From Clostridiales bacterium (GTDB taxonomy: Bacteria > Bacillota > Clostridia > Saccharofermentanales > Saccharofermentanaceae), in assembly GCA_017510605.1 (NCBI GenBank), contig JAFWMQ010000017.1:62001-126000 (forward strand): a DNA stretch of 64,000 nt, in the 5' to 3' direction. Position numbers and translations under genes: made by a program. Numbering within the stretch: the stretch's first letter is position 1; the number at the start of each line of letters is the position of its first letter. The notes under the pieces were generated by a model. That model ran no database searches. It saw nothing but the letters and a program-made list of their open reading frames with translations, and was not told the origin of the DNA. Shown piece after piece: positions 34,914 to 43,480 of this stretch.

Positions 34914-35590
34914 TGTTTTATCTTGATCACCGTTTATGTATTATTATCGGAGCTTATGGAAGCGGAAAATCCGAGATTGCCGTGAATATGTCTCTTGCCC
35001 AGCGGAAAGCAATGCCGGACAAAAAGCTTCTCATTGCAGATCTTGATATCGTAAATCCTTTCTACCGCTCTTCTGACTGTGCCTCAGTCCTGGAAAAAGC
35101 AGGGATAAGGCTTGTAACACCTTTGTATGCCGGATCGAATGTCGATGCGCCTGTGCTTCCGCCCGATATGTACGTTATCTTTGATGACGAATCTTATCAG
35201 GGTATTTTCGATATCGGCGGAGAGGATATGGGAGCCCTGGTACTGGGTTCGCTGAAGCAGCGCATCGAAAACACCGATGCCGTTATCTACATGGCGGTCA
35301 ATACCTTAAGACCTTTTACTTCCGATCCTGAACAGATCGCGATAATGACAAATGAACTTTCGGCAGCTGCCGGCTTCAAGATCGACGGTTATATTAACAA
35401 CACCAATCTTCTGGAAGAGACGACAGCGGGTATGGTGGCTGAAGGAGAGAACAGAATATTGGAAGCTTCTGTCATTACAGGTGTTCCTCTTATCGCAAGC
35501 TGTGTCATGGAAGGCATCGAGCTTCCTGAAGGCACCCTGAAGTCGCCTGAAATCTTAAGGATGAGCAGAAATATCAGATACGCTTATTAA
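34913..35590 (+). CDS. P-loop ATPase of MinD/CobQ type
   Basis: 225 residues. Walker A IIGAYGSGKSEIAVN, switch region ADLDIVNPFYRSSD, Walker-B-like IFDIGGEDMGA, and late NNTNLLEETT. This is a SIMIBI-type nucleotide-binding fold related to MinD/ParA/CobQ, but no exact family is recognised. Start and stop codons of it and the ABC permease overlap by one base, so it is translationally coupled to the exporter. Its job there is unknown. Confidence 0.8.
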   Translation: MFYLDHRLCIIIGAYGSGKSEIAVNMSLAQRKAMPDKKLLIADLDIVNPFYRSSDCASVLEKAGIRLVTPLYAGSNVDAPVLPPDMYVIFDDESYQGIFDIGGEDMGALVLGSLKQRIENTDAVIYMAVNTLRPFTSDPEQIAIMTNELSAAAGFKIDGYINNTNLLEETTAGMVAEGENRILEASVITGVPLIASCVMEGIELPEGTLKSPEILRMSRNIRYAY

Positions 35591-35603
35591 ATTAGTAAAA
35601 TCG

Positions 35604-35632
35604 TTGTTGTTTTGTCAAATAAATGATATTAT
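35604..35632 (+). promoter_or_regulatory. Promoter of the SPFH/zinc-ribbon gene
   Basis: TTGTTG (35604-35609), 17-base spacer, TATTAT (35627-35632) with a TGA extension. CTAGGAGGA is the ribosome site downstream. Confidence 0.55.
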
Positions 35633-35679
35633 TTTTACTGGCGGAGTTATTTCGACCAAGTACCTAGGAGGAAATAAAT

Positions 35680-37053
35680 ATGGGATTGATTAGCTTAATC
35701 AAGAATGTGGCAGGCACAACATTTGATTCTATTTCCAGCCAGATTCAAGATCAATATCTTGAGTTCTTTACTCAGGATTCTTTGGGACAGGATATCCTTG
35801 TTAAGAAGGGTGCCAACAAGATGGAGAAGGGAAGAAACAAGGGCAATTCCGAAGTTATTTCCAACGGCTCCGTCATCAACGTTCCGGAAGGCTGCTTCTG
35901 TCTACTCGTAAATAACGGTGAGATCGTGGATGTAGTTTCCGACGCAGGCGCATATAAGTGGGATACATCCACAGCACCTTCAATTCTTGCAAATAAGAAT
36001 TTCGGTGAGAACATCAAACAGTCAATCGGTGACATCTGGAACCGTATGAAGATGGGCGGAGAGATCCAGCAGCAGCAGAGAGTTTACTTCGTAAACAAGC
36101 TCGAGATGATGAATCAGAACTTCGGTACACCTTCACCGGTACCTTATGCAGACCCTGAATATCGTAACATTTACATCCGTTTGAACGGTACATTCTCCTT
36201 CAGAGTTGAGAATCCTGTTACTTTCTTCAGAAACATTGTTGGTAACGTTAAGGACGAGTACACGGTAGCTGAGTTCATGGGAACACCTGCTAAGCCGATG
36301 CAGCCCCGTCTTGAGTTCCTCGACAACATCACAGAGACACTCAATAAGTGCGGCGGTCCTTACCCGAACGGCATTATGTTCTCAACACTGCCTTCAAAGC
36401 AGGGTGAGTTCAGAAGATATATGGCAGACTGCCTTGATGACGAATGGCTCCAGAAGAGAGGTATTGTTGTAGAGACAGTTGCTATCGCATCCGTTACACC
36501 TGACGATAAGTCTCGTGAGAGAATCGAGAAGGTCGACGAGGCAAAGCTCTATGGTTCAGATCCGGGCGCTCTCGGCGCAGCTGTTGCTCTCGGTCAGACA
36601 GAGGCTATGAAGAATGCCGGTGCTAACGCTAACGGCGCAGTTAACGGCTTCATGGGTCTCGGCATGATGGGCGCAGTTGGCGGCAACAATGCTACCGCAG
36701 CAGCTCTTAACACAGCTCAGCAGGCTCCCGTTCAGCAGGGCGGATTCTTCGGCGGTGCAGTTCAGCAGGCAGCACCTGCAGCTGCTCCCGCAGCAGCAGG
36801 CTGGACATGCTCTTGCGGTCAGCCTGGCAACACAGGTAAGTTCTGCGGCAACTGCGGTAAGCCTCAGCCGGCTCCTGCAGCAGCAGGTTGGACATGCTCT
36901 TGCGGTCAGCCCGGCAACACAGGTAAGTTCTGCGGCAATTGTGGTAAGCCCCAGCCGGCAGCAGCTCCTGCAGCTTGCCCTAAGTGCGGCTTCAAGCCCG
37001 CTGACGGCAATATGCCTAAGTTCTGCCCTGAGTGCGGTACAAAGATCGAATAA
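35680..37053 (+). CDS. SPFH-domain (YdjI-type) protein with three C-terminal zinc ribbons
   Basis: 457 residues. Residues about 1-300 are the SPFH/virion-core domain of the YdjI group: VKKGANKMEKGRNKG, VPEGCFCLLVNNGEIVD, GTFSFRVENPVTFFRNIVG. Then a Gly/Ala/Gln-rich linker (about 305-372), two nearly identical ribbons (WTCSCGQ...KFCGNCGKP, from residues 375 and 404), and a third variant, ACPKCGF...FCPECGTKIE. Each ribbon has four Cys to bind zinc. Family members are thought to organise membrane or envelope-stress complexes. Single gene with promoter and terminator. Confidence 0.92.
   Translation: MGLISLIKNVAGTTFDSISSQIQDQYLEFFTQDSLGQDILVKKGANKMEKGRNKGNSEVISNGSVINVPEGCFCLLVNNGEIVDVVSDAGAYKWDTSTAPSILANKNFGENIKQSIGDIWNRMKMGGEIQQQQRVYFVNKLEMMNQNFGTPSPVPYADPEYRNIYIRLNGTFSFRVENPVTFFRNIVGNVKDEYTVAEFMGTPAKPMQPRLEFLDNITETLNKCGGPYPNGIMFSTLPSKQGEFRRYMADCLDDEWLQKRGIVVETVAIASVTPDDKSRERIEKVDEAKLYGSDPGALGAAVALGQTEAMKNAGANANGAVNGFMGLGMMGAVGGNNATAAALNTAQQAPVQQGGFFGGAVQQAAPAAAPAAAGWTCSCGQPGNTGKFCGNCGKPQPAPAAAGWTCSCGQPGNTGKFCGNCGKPQPAAAPAACPKCGFKPADGNMPKFCPECGTKIE
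36802..36975 (+). repeat. 87-bp tandem duplication encoding a zinc ribbon
   Basis: Units start at 36802 and 36889. The first 69 bases differ at only four positions, all silent (CCT/CCC, AAC/AAT, TGC/TGT, CCT/CCC), so the duplication is either recent or kept uniform. Confidence 0.9.
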
Positions 37054-37084
37054 GATCCGTTGGTTCTTTAATAAATCCATACAG

Positions 37085-37116
37085 GAGGCTGTCTCACACG
37101 GGACAGCCTCTTTTTT
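37085..37116 (+). terminator. Rho-independent terminator after the SPFH gene
   Basis: GAGGCTGTC / GACAGCCTC 9-bp stem, loop TCACACGG, then six T. Confidence 0.93.
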
Positions 37117-37167
37117 GTTCTTCTGTTGTATAATGAATCCAAGGGTAAGATTAATTGAAGATAAGAT

Positions 37168-38559
37168 ATGGATCGTAAAAAGAGCAGAAGCAGATTTTGG
37201 CATGATTTGTCCGTGCGTTCAGTAAAATTGCTGAATATTATTTTGATTTGTCTCCCTTTTGCATATATTTGGATAAACTATTATTCCCATCAGGTTTATG
37301 GCGGAGAATATGGGCTTTTAGGCAAATTTTCCATTGCTGCCCTTTATGTATTTCTTTATATCGTTTTCGTAAGAATTTATGATGCCTTCCAGATAAGTCA
37401 AGTAAACAGTTCTGAGTTGTATTACAGCCAGATAATTGCAATAGTGTTGATAAATGTAGTGTTCTTTGTTGTTTTCGCTGCTCTTTTGAGAGGTCTGCCT
37501 GATCCTGTAACTTATCTGGGCTGTACGTTTATACAACTCACGGTATCGTCTGTCTGGTGTCTTGTTGTTTCAAAGTGGTATTTTAAGGTCTTTAAACGGA
37601 AAAAGGTTGTAATTATTTACGATAGTATCCATAACCTTAATGAGATCGCTAAACATGAACAGTTCAAAAGGAGTTTTGAACTTATCGGAGCTTATGATAT
37701 TGATGAGGTCAAAACGGCTTCAGACGATGAACGTATAAAATGGCTTTTCGAGAAAGTTAAAGGCGCTGAAGCTGTCTTTGTAATGGAACTTCACAGCCAT
37801 GAGAGAAATGCTATAGTCAAATACTGCGTCGATAATGATATCAGCTGCTATAACGAGCCGAAGATAGGAGATATCCTGTTAAGAGGTTCAAAACAGTTCA
37901 ATATGTATAATCTGCCGGTAATTCTTGTCGAGAGGTATAACCCAACCCCGGAATACAGGATAATCAAGCGGTTAAATGATGTCCTGCTTGCATGTCTGAC
38001 AATTGTCGTTACTTCTCCTGTCTTTCTGATCACTGCTTTAGCAATAAAGATAAGTGACGGAGGACCGGTAATATATAAACAAAAACGTCTTACAAAAAAC
38101 GGACGTGTTTTCGATATCTATAAGTTCAGAAGCATGAAGATCGATGCAGAGGAGAATACCGGGGCTGTATTATCCTCAGGTAATGATGACCCGCGCGTCA
38201 CTAAGATCGGTAAACTGATAAGAAAGACTAGGATAGATGAGCTTCCGCAGCTTATCAATATCATTAAAGGCGATATGTCTATAGTAGGCCCGAGGCCGGA
38301 GAGACCTGAGATTGCCGAGAAATATGCCAAAGAACTCCCGGAATTCCGTTTGAGGCTTCAGGTTAGGGCCGGCCTTACCGGATATGCACAGGTTTACGGC
38401 AGATATGATTCTGATCCGTATGATAAATTGTGCATGGATCTTCATTACATATCCAATGCAGGACTTGCTGAGGACGTCAGAATAATGTTTGTTACCATAA
38501 AGAGGATACTTTCAAAAGAACCGGAAGGTTACCTGGAGGACGAGGATGACAAACTCTGA
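37168..38559 (+). CDS. Polyprenyl glycosylphosphotransferase (priming sugar transferase)
   Basis: 463 residues. Four or five N-terminal helices (about 12-125), a Rossmann-like middle (KRKKVVIIYD, ~140-240), one helix at about 275, then the bacterial sugar transferase domain: YKQKRLTKNGRVFDIYKFRSM, DELPQLINIIKGDMSIVGPRP, YAQVYGRYD. It places the first sugar phosphate on undecaprenyl phosphate and so starts exopolysaccharide or glycan synthesis. First gene of the locus, followed by overlapping glycosyltransferase genes. TATAAT at 37129-37134 is a likely -10. Confidence 0.95.
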   Translation: MDRKKSRSRFWHDLSVRSVKLLNIILICLPFAYIWINYYSHQVYGGEYGLLGKFSIAALYVFLYIVFVRIYDAFQISQVNSSELYYSQIIAIVLINVVFFVVFAALLRGLPDPVTYLGCTFIQLTVSSVWCLVVSKWYFKVFKRKKVVIIYDSIHNLNEIAKHEQFKRSFELIGAYDIDEVKTASDDERIKWLFEKVKGAEAVFVMELHSHERNAIVKYCVDNDISCYNEPKIGDILLRGSKQFNMYNLPVILVERYNPTPEYRIIKRLNDVLLACLTIVVTSPVFLITALAIKISDGGPVIYKQKRLTKNGRVFDIYKFRSMKIDAEENTGAVLSSGNDDPRVTKIGKLIRKTRIDELPQLINIIKGDMSIVGPRPERPEIAEKYAKELPEFRLRLQVRAGLTGYAQVYGRYDSDPYDKLCMDLHYISNAGLAEDVRIMFVTIKRILSKEPEGYLEDEDDKL

Positions 38560-39325
38560 CGGTTCCGAATTGATAAGCGTAATCCTTCCGGCATATAACT
38601 GTGAGAAAACGATCGAAGCTTCCGTTTTGTCTGTTCTCTCGCAGACTTACGGGAATTTTGAGCTTATTATTGCAGATGATCATTCAAACGACAGCACTCC
38701 GGAAATATGCCGTCTGCTGGGAGACCGCGATAAGAGAATAAGGATCATTACAAACCCTTCTAACTGCGGAGCACTCGTATCCAGAGCCAAGGCTGTCGGC
38801 ATTTCAAAAGGTGAATGGATAGGCTTTATTGATGCCGATGATCTATGGCAGCCCGAAAAGCTTGAAAAACAGATATCTCTTCGTAATTTGACCGGTTGCG
38901 ACCTGATCTATACCGCATCTTCCTTTATAGATGAGAACGGCAATATGTATGACTGGGTAATGCATGTTCCGGAAGAAGTGGGTTACAGGAGGCTCTTAAA
39001 GCAGAATATTATTTCTAATTCCTCGGTATTGGTAAGGAAGAAGGATTATATTAAGTTTTCGCCCGCTGAAGAAAAGAGGATCGATATGCATGAGGACTTT
39101 GCCTGCTGGCTTTCCATGCTCAGATCAGGACTGGTCGCCCGCGGAATAGACGAGCCTCTTATTACTTACAGGATCTCGAAAAAATCTACATCCGGCAACA
39201 AGAAAAAGGCCTCCGTGATGAACATGAATACATACAAATACATCGGGCTCGGCTTCTTTGAAAGATACTTCTACGAGACCTGTTACGCAATTAACGGCTT
39301 GATCAAATACAGGCATTTCAGATGA
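38546..39325 (+). CDS. Family 2 glycosyltransferase
   Basis: 259 residues. GT-A fold: VILPAYNCEKTIEASVLSVLSQ, then IADDHSNDST (nucleotide-sugar binding), the metal motif FIDADDLWQPEKL, and later DMHEDFACWLSML (catalytic-base ED). No membrane segment. It overlaps the priming transferase by 14 bases with GGAGGACGAGG ahead of the ATG. Adds a sugar to the lipid-linked intermediate; donor unknown. Confidence 0.94.
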   Translation: MTNSDGSELISVILPAYNCEKTIEASVLSVLSQTYGNFELIIADDHSNDSTPEICRLLGDRDKRIRIITNPSNCGALVSRAKAVGISKGEWIGFIDADDLWQPEKLEKQISLRNLTGCDLIYTASSFIDENGNMYDWVMHVPEEVGYRRLLKQNIISNSSVLVRKKDYIKFSPAEEKRIDMHEDFACWLSMLRSGLVARGIDEPLITYRISKKSTSGNKKKASVMNMNTYKYIGLGFFERYFYETCYAINGLIKYRHFR

Positions 39326-39338
39326 GGAGAAGACCGAT

Positions 39339-40148
39339 ATGAAACGGAATCTGCAGGTATTGATCAGCTCTCTCGAGAAAGACCCGTATTCGCTTGCTTC
39401 ACAAATGAATCTTGAATGTGACGCTGTTATCGTCAATCAGGGAAAACGTGACGGCTGTTTTGAATACGAGACAGACAGGTCGTTGCATATAAAAGTGCTG
39501 GAATCGAGTGAAAGGGGAGTCGGAAGATCCAGGAACCATGCGCTTGATCTGGCTGACAGCAAGATCATTTTATTTTCTGATGACGATATTGTTTATTCCA
39601 AAGGCTATGCCGATAAGGTTTTAAAAGCTTTCCAGGCTGAAACTGATGCGGATATCATTATGTTCAATTTTAATGTCAGCAAGGACAGGATGACTTATCA
39701 TACCGAAAAGACCAAACGTGTTCATAAATGGTCTGTGGGAAGATATCCTTCCTATGCGGCAGCTGCAAGGCTTGAGAGCATCAGGGGAGCCGGGGTTAGG
39801 TTCTCAACACTTTTCGGGGGAGGCGCAAAGTATTCGAACGGAGAGGACAGTCTGTTCTTTATGGACTGCCTCAGAGCAGGCCTGGTGATCAAAGCAGTTC
39901 CTGTCAGCCTGGGGAAAGAAGAGCCCCGTGAGTCTACTTGGTTTCACGGATATAACGAAAAGTTCTTCAGGGACAGGGGCGTCCTGTTCAATTTCCTGTA
40001 CGGAAAACTTGCTGTTATATGGGCTTTAAGGTTCGTTTTGGCGAAGAAGAGATCCTACGGCGGATCAATTGCCCCCAAGGCAGCCTTCAGATTAATGAGA
40101 GAAGGCATAAAAGCGGGAAAGAATCTTGCCCAAACGGGAAAAAAATAA
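39339..40148 (+). CDS. Glycosyltransferase (GT-A, family 2-like)
   Basis: 269 residues. N-terminal NLQVLISSLEKD strand, VGRSRNHALDLADSKIILFSDDDIVYSKGY with the DDD metal motif, and GEDSLFFMDCLRAG for the catalytic acid region. Soluble with a basic C-terminus. It begins 13 bases after the previous gene with GAGGAGA. Similar proteins in capsule loci lack the common early VPVYN motif, as here. Confidence 0.85.
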   Translation: MKRNLQVLISSLEKDPYSLASQMNLECDAVIVNQGKRDGCFEYETDRSLHIKVLESSERGVGRSRNHALDLADSKIILFSDDDIVYSKGYADKVLKAFQAETDADIIMFNFNVSKDRMTYHTEKTKRVHKWSVGRYPSYAAAARLESIRGAGVRFSTLFGGGAKYSNGEDSLFFMDCLRAGLVIKAVPVSLGKEEPRESTWFHGYNEKFFRDRGVLFNFLYGKLAVIWALRFVLAKKRSYGGSIAPKAAFRLMREGIKAGKNLAQTGKK

Positions 40149-40167
40149 TTATATCTTATTGTTTAAG

Positions 40168-40176
40168 TGGTAAAAT
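40168..40176 (+). promoter_or_regulatory. Extended -10 promoter of glmM
   Basis: TGGTAAAAT, 31 bases before the glmM ATG; AAAGGCGG is the ribosome site. Confidence 0.5.
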
Positions 40177-40206
40177 ATCTAATCATGAAAAAAGGCGGTT
40201 TTATCT

Positions 40207-41562
40207 ATGGGTAAATACTTTGGTACTGACGGCTTCAGAGGCGAAGCCAACAAAGCTCTCACCGCGCAGAAGGCTTTCCAGGTAGGAAGATACATCGGCT
40301 GGTATTACGGTCAGAAGCACGATGACGGAAGAGCAAGGATAATCATCGGAAAAGACACAAGAAGAAGTTCTTATATGCTCGAGGCAGCACTTACTGCGGG
40401 CATTACATCTTCAGGTTCCGATGCATATCTCCTTCACGTAACAACAACACCTTCGGTTTCTTTCTGCTGCAGAACAGACGGTTTTGACTGCGGAATCATG
40501 ATCTCCGCATCACATAACCCTTTCTATGACAACGGCATTAAGATCATGCGTGCCAACGGTCAGAAGATCGAGGCTGAGATCGAAGAGAAGATCGAAGCAT
40601 ATATCGACGGCGAGATCGAAGAGATCCCTCTTGCTGAGCGTGAAGCTATCGGTAATGTTGTTGACTATGCTTCCGGACGCAACAGATATATCGGTTATCT
40701 CATGACCATTCCTACAAGAGCTTTCAACGGAATGAAGGTAGGTCTTGACTGCGCTAACGGCGCTTCCTGGAATATTGCAAGATCTGTTTTCGAGGCTTTG
40801 GGTGCCAAGGTCTATATAATCAATAACACACCTGACGGTCTTAATATCAATACAAACTGCGGATCTACACATATTGATAATCTGAAGAAGTTTGTTCTTG
40901 ATAACGGACTTAACGTAGGTTTTGCTTACGACGGAGATGCAGACAGATGTCTGGCAGTAGATGAACTCGGAAACGAAGTCAACGGCGACCAGATCATGTA
41001 TCTCTGCGGAAAGTATATGAAAGAAACAGGCCGTCTTGACGGTAATACTATCGTAACGACCATCATGAGCAACATGGGTCTTTACAAAGCATGCGAGGCT
41101 ATCGGCATCCGTACAGAGAAGACGGCTGTAGGCGATAAGTATGTAGCAGAGAATATGATGGCTAACGGCTTCATGATCGGCGGCGAACAGTCCGGACATA
41201 TCATTTTCGCGAAATACGCAACTACAGGCGACGGAATCCTTACATCACTTATGGTCCTCATGACCATGCTCGAGAAGAAGCTTCCTCTGTCCATGCTTGC
41301 AGGCGAGATGAAGATGTATCCTCAGTGCCTCAAGAATGTTGTTGTTAAGGACAAGGAAGAAGCTCAGAAGAATCCTGTAGTCCTTAAGGCTGTTGATGAG
41401 GTTACAAAGTCTTTGGGCAGCGACGGAAGAATCCTTCTCCGTGCATCCGGTACTGAGCCTAAGATCCGTGTAATGGTCGAGGCAAAGACTGATGAACTCT
41501 GTGAAGAGAACGTTGACAAGGTTATCGCAGTCATTAAAGAACAGGGCCTCATTGCAGATTAA
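40207..41562 (+). CDS. glmM: Phosphoglucosamine mutase
   Basis: 451 residues, standard size. It turns glucosamine-6-phosphate into glucosamine-1-phosphate for UDP-GlcNAc, needed for peptidoglycan and surface glycans. Seen: GTDGFRGEANKALT, the phosphoserine loop ISASHNPFYDNGIK, the metal loop YDGDADRCLAVD, sugar loop GGEQSGHI, and phosphate loop RASGTEPKIRVMVE. It stands among glycan genes with its own promoter and terminator. Confidence 0.97.
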   Translation: MGKYFGTDGFRGEANKALTAQKAFQVGRYIGWYYGQKHDDGRARIIIGKDTRRSSYMLEAALTAGITSSGSDAYLLHVTTTPSVSFCCRTDGFDCGIMISASHNPFYDNGIKIMRANGQKIEAEIEEKIEAYIDGEIEEIPLAEREAIGNVVDYASGRNRYIGYLMTIPTRAFNGMKVGLDCANGASWNIARSVFEALGAKVYIINNTPDGLNINTNCGSTHIDNLKKFVLDNGLNVGFAYDGDADRCLAVDELGNEVNGDQIMYLCGKYMKETGRLDGNTIVTTIMSNMGLYKACEAIGIRTEKTAVGDKYVAENMMANGFMIGGEQSGHIIFAKYATTGDGILTSLMVLMTMLEKKLPLSMLAGEMKMYPQCLKNVVVKDKEEAQKNPVVLKAVDEVTKSLGSDGRILLRASGTEPKIRVMVEAKTDELCEENVDKVIAVIKEQGLIAD

Positions 41563-41570
41563 TGAGTATT

Positions 41571-41604
41571 ACGGCTTCGCGTGGAATCATGCGGAGCCGT
41601 TTTA
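41571..41604 (+). terminator. Terminator after glmM
   Basis: ACGGCTTCGC / GCGGAGCCGT 10-bp stem (one G-T pair), ten-base loop, then TTTT. Confidence 0.8.
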
Positions 41605-41634
41605 AATAAAGAAAAAAGTTGGGAGACATGAATT

Positions 41635-42384
41635 ATGAGAGTAATCAGAAAGAGTAATTACGAAGAAGCTTCAATGGCATGTGCTGAGCTCATCGCTTCA
41701 CAGATCAGGCTTAAGCCGGACTGCAAGATCGGTCTTGCTACCGGATCAACACCTATTGGAACTTACAAGGATCTTGTAGATATGTATAAGGCAGGAAGCC
41801 TTGATTTCTCCAAGGTCACATCAGCTAACCTTGATGAGTACAGAGGACTTGGCGGAGACCACGACCAGTCTTACAGATATTTCATGAATACAAACCTCTT
41901 CGATCATGTAAACATCGATAAGAGCAAGACATATGTACCTGACGGACTTGAGCAGGATGCAGTCAAGGCATGCACAGATTATGATGCGATCCTTGAATCA
42001 CTTGGCCACCTTGACATCCAGCTCCTCGGAATCGGCGGAGACGGACACATCGGATTCAATGAGCCTGCTGATGCTTTCTGCGTAAACACACAGTGCATCG
42101 ATCTTGAGGAGCAGACGATCCAGGATAACGCAAGACTCTTCTTTAACGGTGATCTTGCTGCTGTTCCTACACAGGCATATACAATGGGTATCGGCTACAT
42201 CATGAAGTCAACAACAGTTATCCTCATGGCTACAGGCGCAGGCAAGAGAGGCATCGTAGAGAAGGCCTTCTGCGGTCCTGTTACACCTCAGGTTCCTGCA
42301 TCTATCCTCCAGCTCCATCCGAACGTTGTCGTTATCGGTGATGAGGCAGCTATCTCTGACGCAGTTGTTGCAGCAGCTAAGTAA
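41635..42384 (+). CDS. nagB: Glucosamine-6-phosphate deaminase
   Basis: 249 residues. It converts glucosamine-6-phosphate to fructose-6-phosphate and ammonia, opposing amino-sugar synthesis. Seen: GLATGSTPIGTY (phosphate loop), SANLDEYRGLGGDHDQSY (catalytic Asp region), LGIGGDGHIGFNEP (catalytic motif), MATGAGKRG. GGGAGAC precedes the ATG. Placed directly after glmM, so the two opposed uses of GlcN-6-P are neighbours, though a terminator separates them. Confidence 0.96.
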   Translation: MRVIRKSNYEEASMACAELIASQIRLKPDCKIGLATGSTPIGTYKDLVDMYKAGSLDFSKVTSANLDEYRGLGGDHDQSYRYFMNTNLFDHVNIDKSKTYVPDGLEQDAVKACTDYDAILESLGHLDIQLLGIGGDGHIGFNEPADAFCVNTQCIDLEEQTIQDNARLFFNGDLAAVPTQAYTMGIGYIMKSTTVILMATGAGKRGIVEKAFCGPVTPQVPASILQLHPNVVVIGDEAAISDAVVAAAK

Positions 42385-42406
42385 TCTTAAGAAAATACTG
42401 AATTTT

Positions 42407-42437
42407 AAGGAGTGTCGTTCGTGGCACTCCTTTTTTT
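42407..42437 (+). terminator. Terminator after nagB
   Basis: AAGGAGTG / CACTCCTT stem, loop TCGTTCGTGG, then seven T. Confidence 0.87.
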
Positions 42438-42475
42438 GTTTATTATTCCATAGCTTTTCAAATGGATAAATGCGT

Positions 42476-43450
42476 TTAGTTTAAACGGGTGTGTTTGCCG
42501 GAAAGACGGTAAAGTCTCATTGCAAATCTGATGCTGATGTAAGCGGCAACCGAAAACAGCTTGGCAGGGAAATAGCTTATGCCTTTAAGGTAGTCCTTCT
42601 CATAGCGTTTGTAGTAAACCTTCAAATCTTTTACCGCCGGATGATCATAAAGCTTTTCATCGCACATCTTGATGACACAGTGGTTTACTGCCATAAGGAT
42701 GTCTGATCTTGCATAAACGGAAAGTTCAGGATATTTATCTTCGATAAAAGCGCAGCGATCCTCAAAAACCTTGATCATCTTGAAATTGTTGTCATTGAAT
42801 GAACGGTGGATCAGGCTGTCGTCACGAAGTGTATAGAAATACTTGGAGTCTCCTCCGATTGCGGTGGAACCTGCTTTTGATGCCAAACGGTACATCGTGG
42901 CATCGTCCTCATAATAGTTGCTTCCCTCGGGAAAACGCACCTCGTCAAACAGAGACCTTCTGAACATCTTTCCCCAAATGGAAGAAGAGAAGATCCTGGT
43001 CGTCAGCATGGCGCGCATCGCTTCGTGATTTCCTTTGTAAAGACCGGGCTCGTTTTTCCTGTAGCTGCATTTCGAGAGCTTTCCGCTCTCGTTGGTCGTC
43101 CATGCGCAGCATGATATGTCGGCATCATTTTCAGTGCAGAGCTTTAATAGATATTCAACGTAATCTTCTGCGAGATAATCGTCTCCGTCAGCGAAAACAA
43201 TATATTCTCCGGATGCTTTTTCAATGCCTGCATTCCTTGCATCAGCAACACCGCTGTTGCTTTTGTGGATTACTTTGACACGGCTGTCTTTTGCTGAATA
43301 ATCGTCGCAGATATTACCGGACGGATCCGTGGAACCGTCGTCGATCAACAATATCTCAAGTTCCCGATGTGTCTGGGACAGGGCAGTCTCCATTAACCTC
43401 GGAAGATAATCGCTGACGTTAAATACCGGTATGATAAGAGTTACGAGCAT
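42476..43450 (-). CDS. Family 2 glycosyltransferase
   Basis: 324 residues. TLIIPVFNVSDYLPRLMETALSQ, LLIDDGSTDPSG, FADGDDYLAEDYVEYL (metal motif), and YYEDDATMYRLA (catalytic base region). A hydrophobic C-terminal stretch (about 290-310, YFPAKLFSVAAYISI) may attach it to the membrane. No Shine-Dalgarno: the extended -10 TGATATAAT ends six bases before the ATG, so the mRNA is predicted leaderless and divergent from the radical SAM gene. Confidence 0.93.
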   Translation of the reverse strand: MLVTLIIPVFNVSDYLPRLMETALSQTHRELEILLIDDGSTDPSGNICDDYSAKDSRVKVIHKSNSGVADARNAGIEKASGEYIVFADGDDYLAEDYVEYLLKLCTENDADISCCAWTTNESGKLSKCSYRKNEPGLYKGNHEAMRAMLTTRIFSSSIWGKMFRRSLFDEVRFPEGSNYYEDDATMYRLASKAGSTAIGGDSKYFYTLRDDSLIHRSFNDNNFKMIKVFEDRCAFIEDKYPELSVYARSDILMAVNHCVIKMCDEKLYDHPAVKDLKVYYKRYEKDYLKGISYFPAKLFSVAAYISIRFAMRLYRLSGKHTRLN

Positions 43451-43480
43451 TTATTCATTATATCATGGTAAAATTGTCTC
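43451..43480. promoter_or_regulatory. 30-bp mirror-symmetric divergent leaderless promoter pair
   Basis: The whole gap between the two divergent ATGs is six bases, minus-strand TATAAT (43457-43462), its TGA extension (43463-43465), then TGG (43466-43468), TAAAAT (43469-43474) and six bases. Both -10 elements end six bases from an ATG and their TGn extensions abut. Confidence 0.6.
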
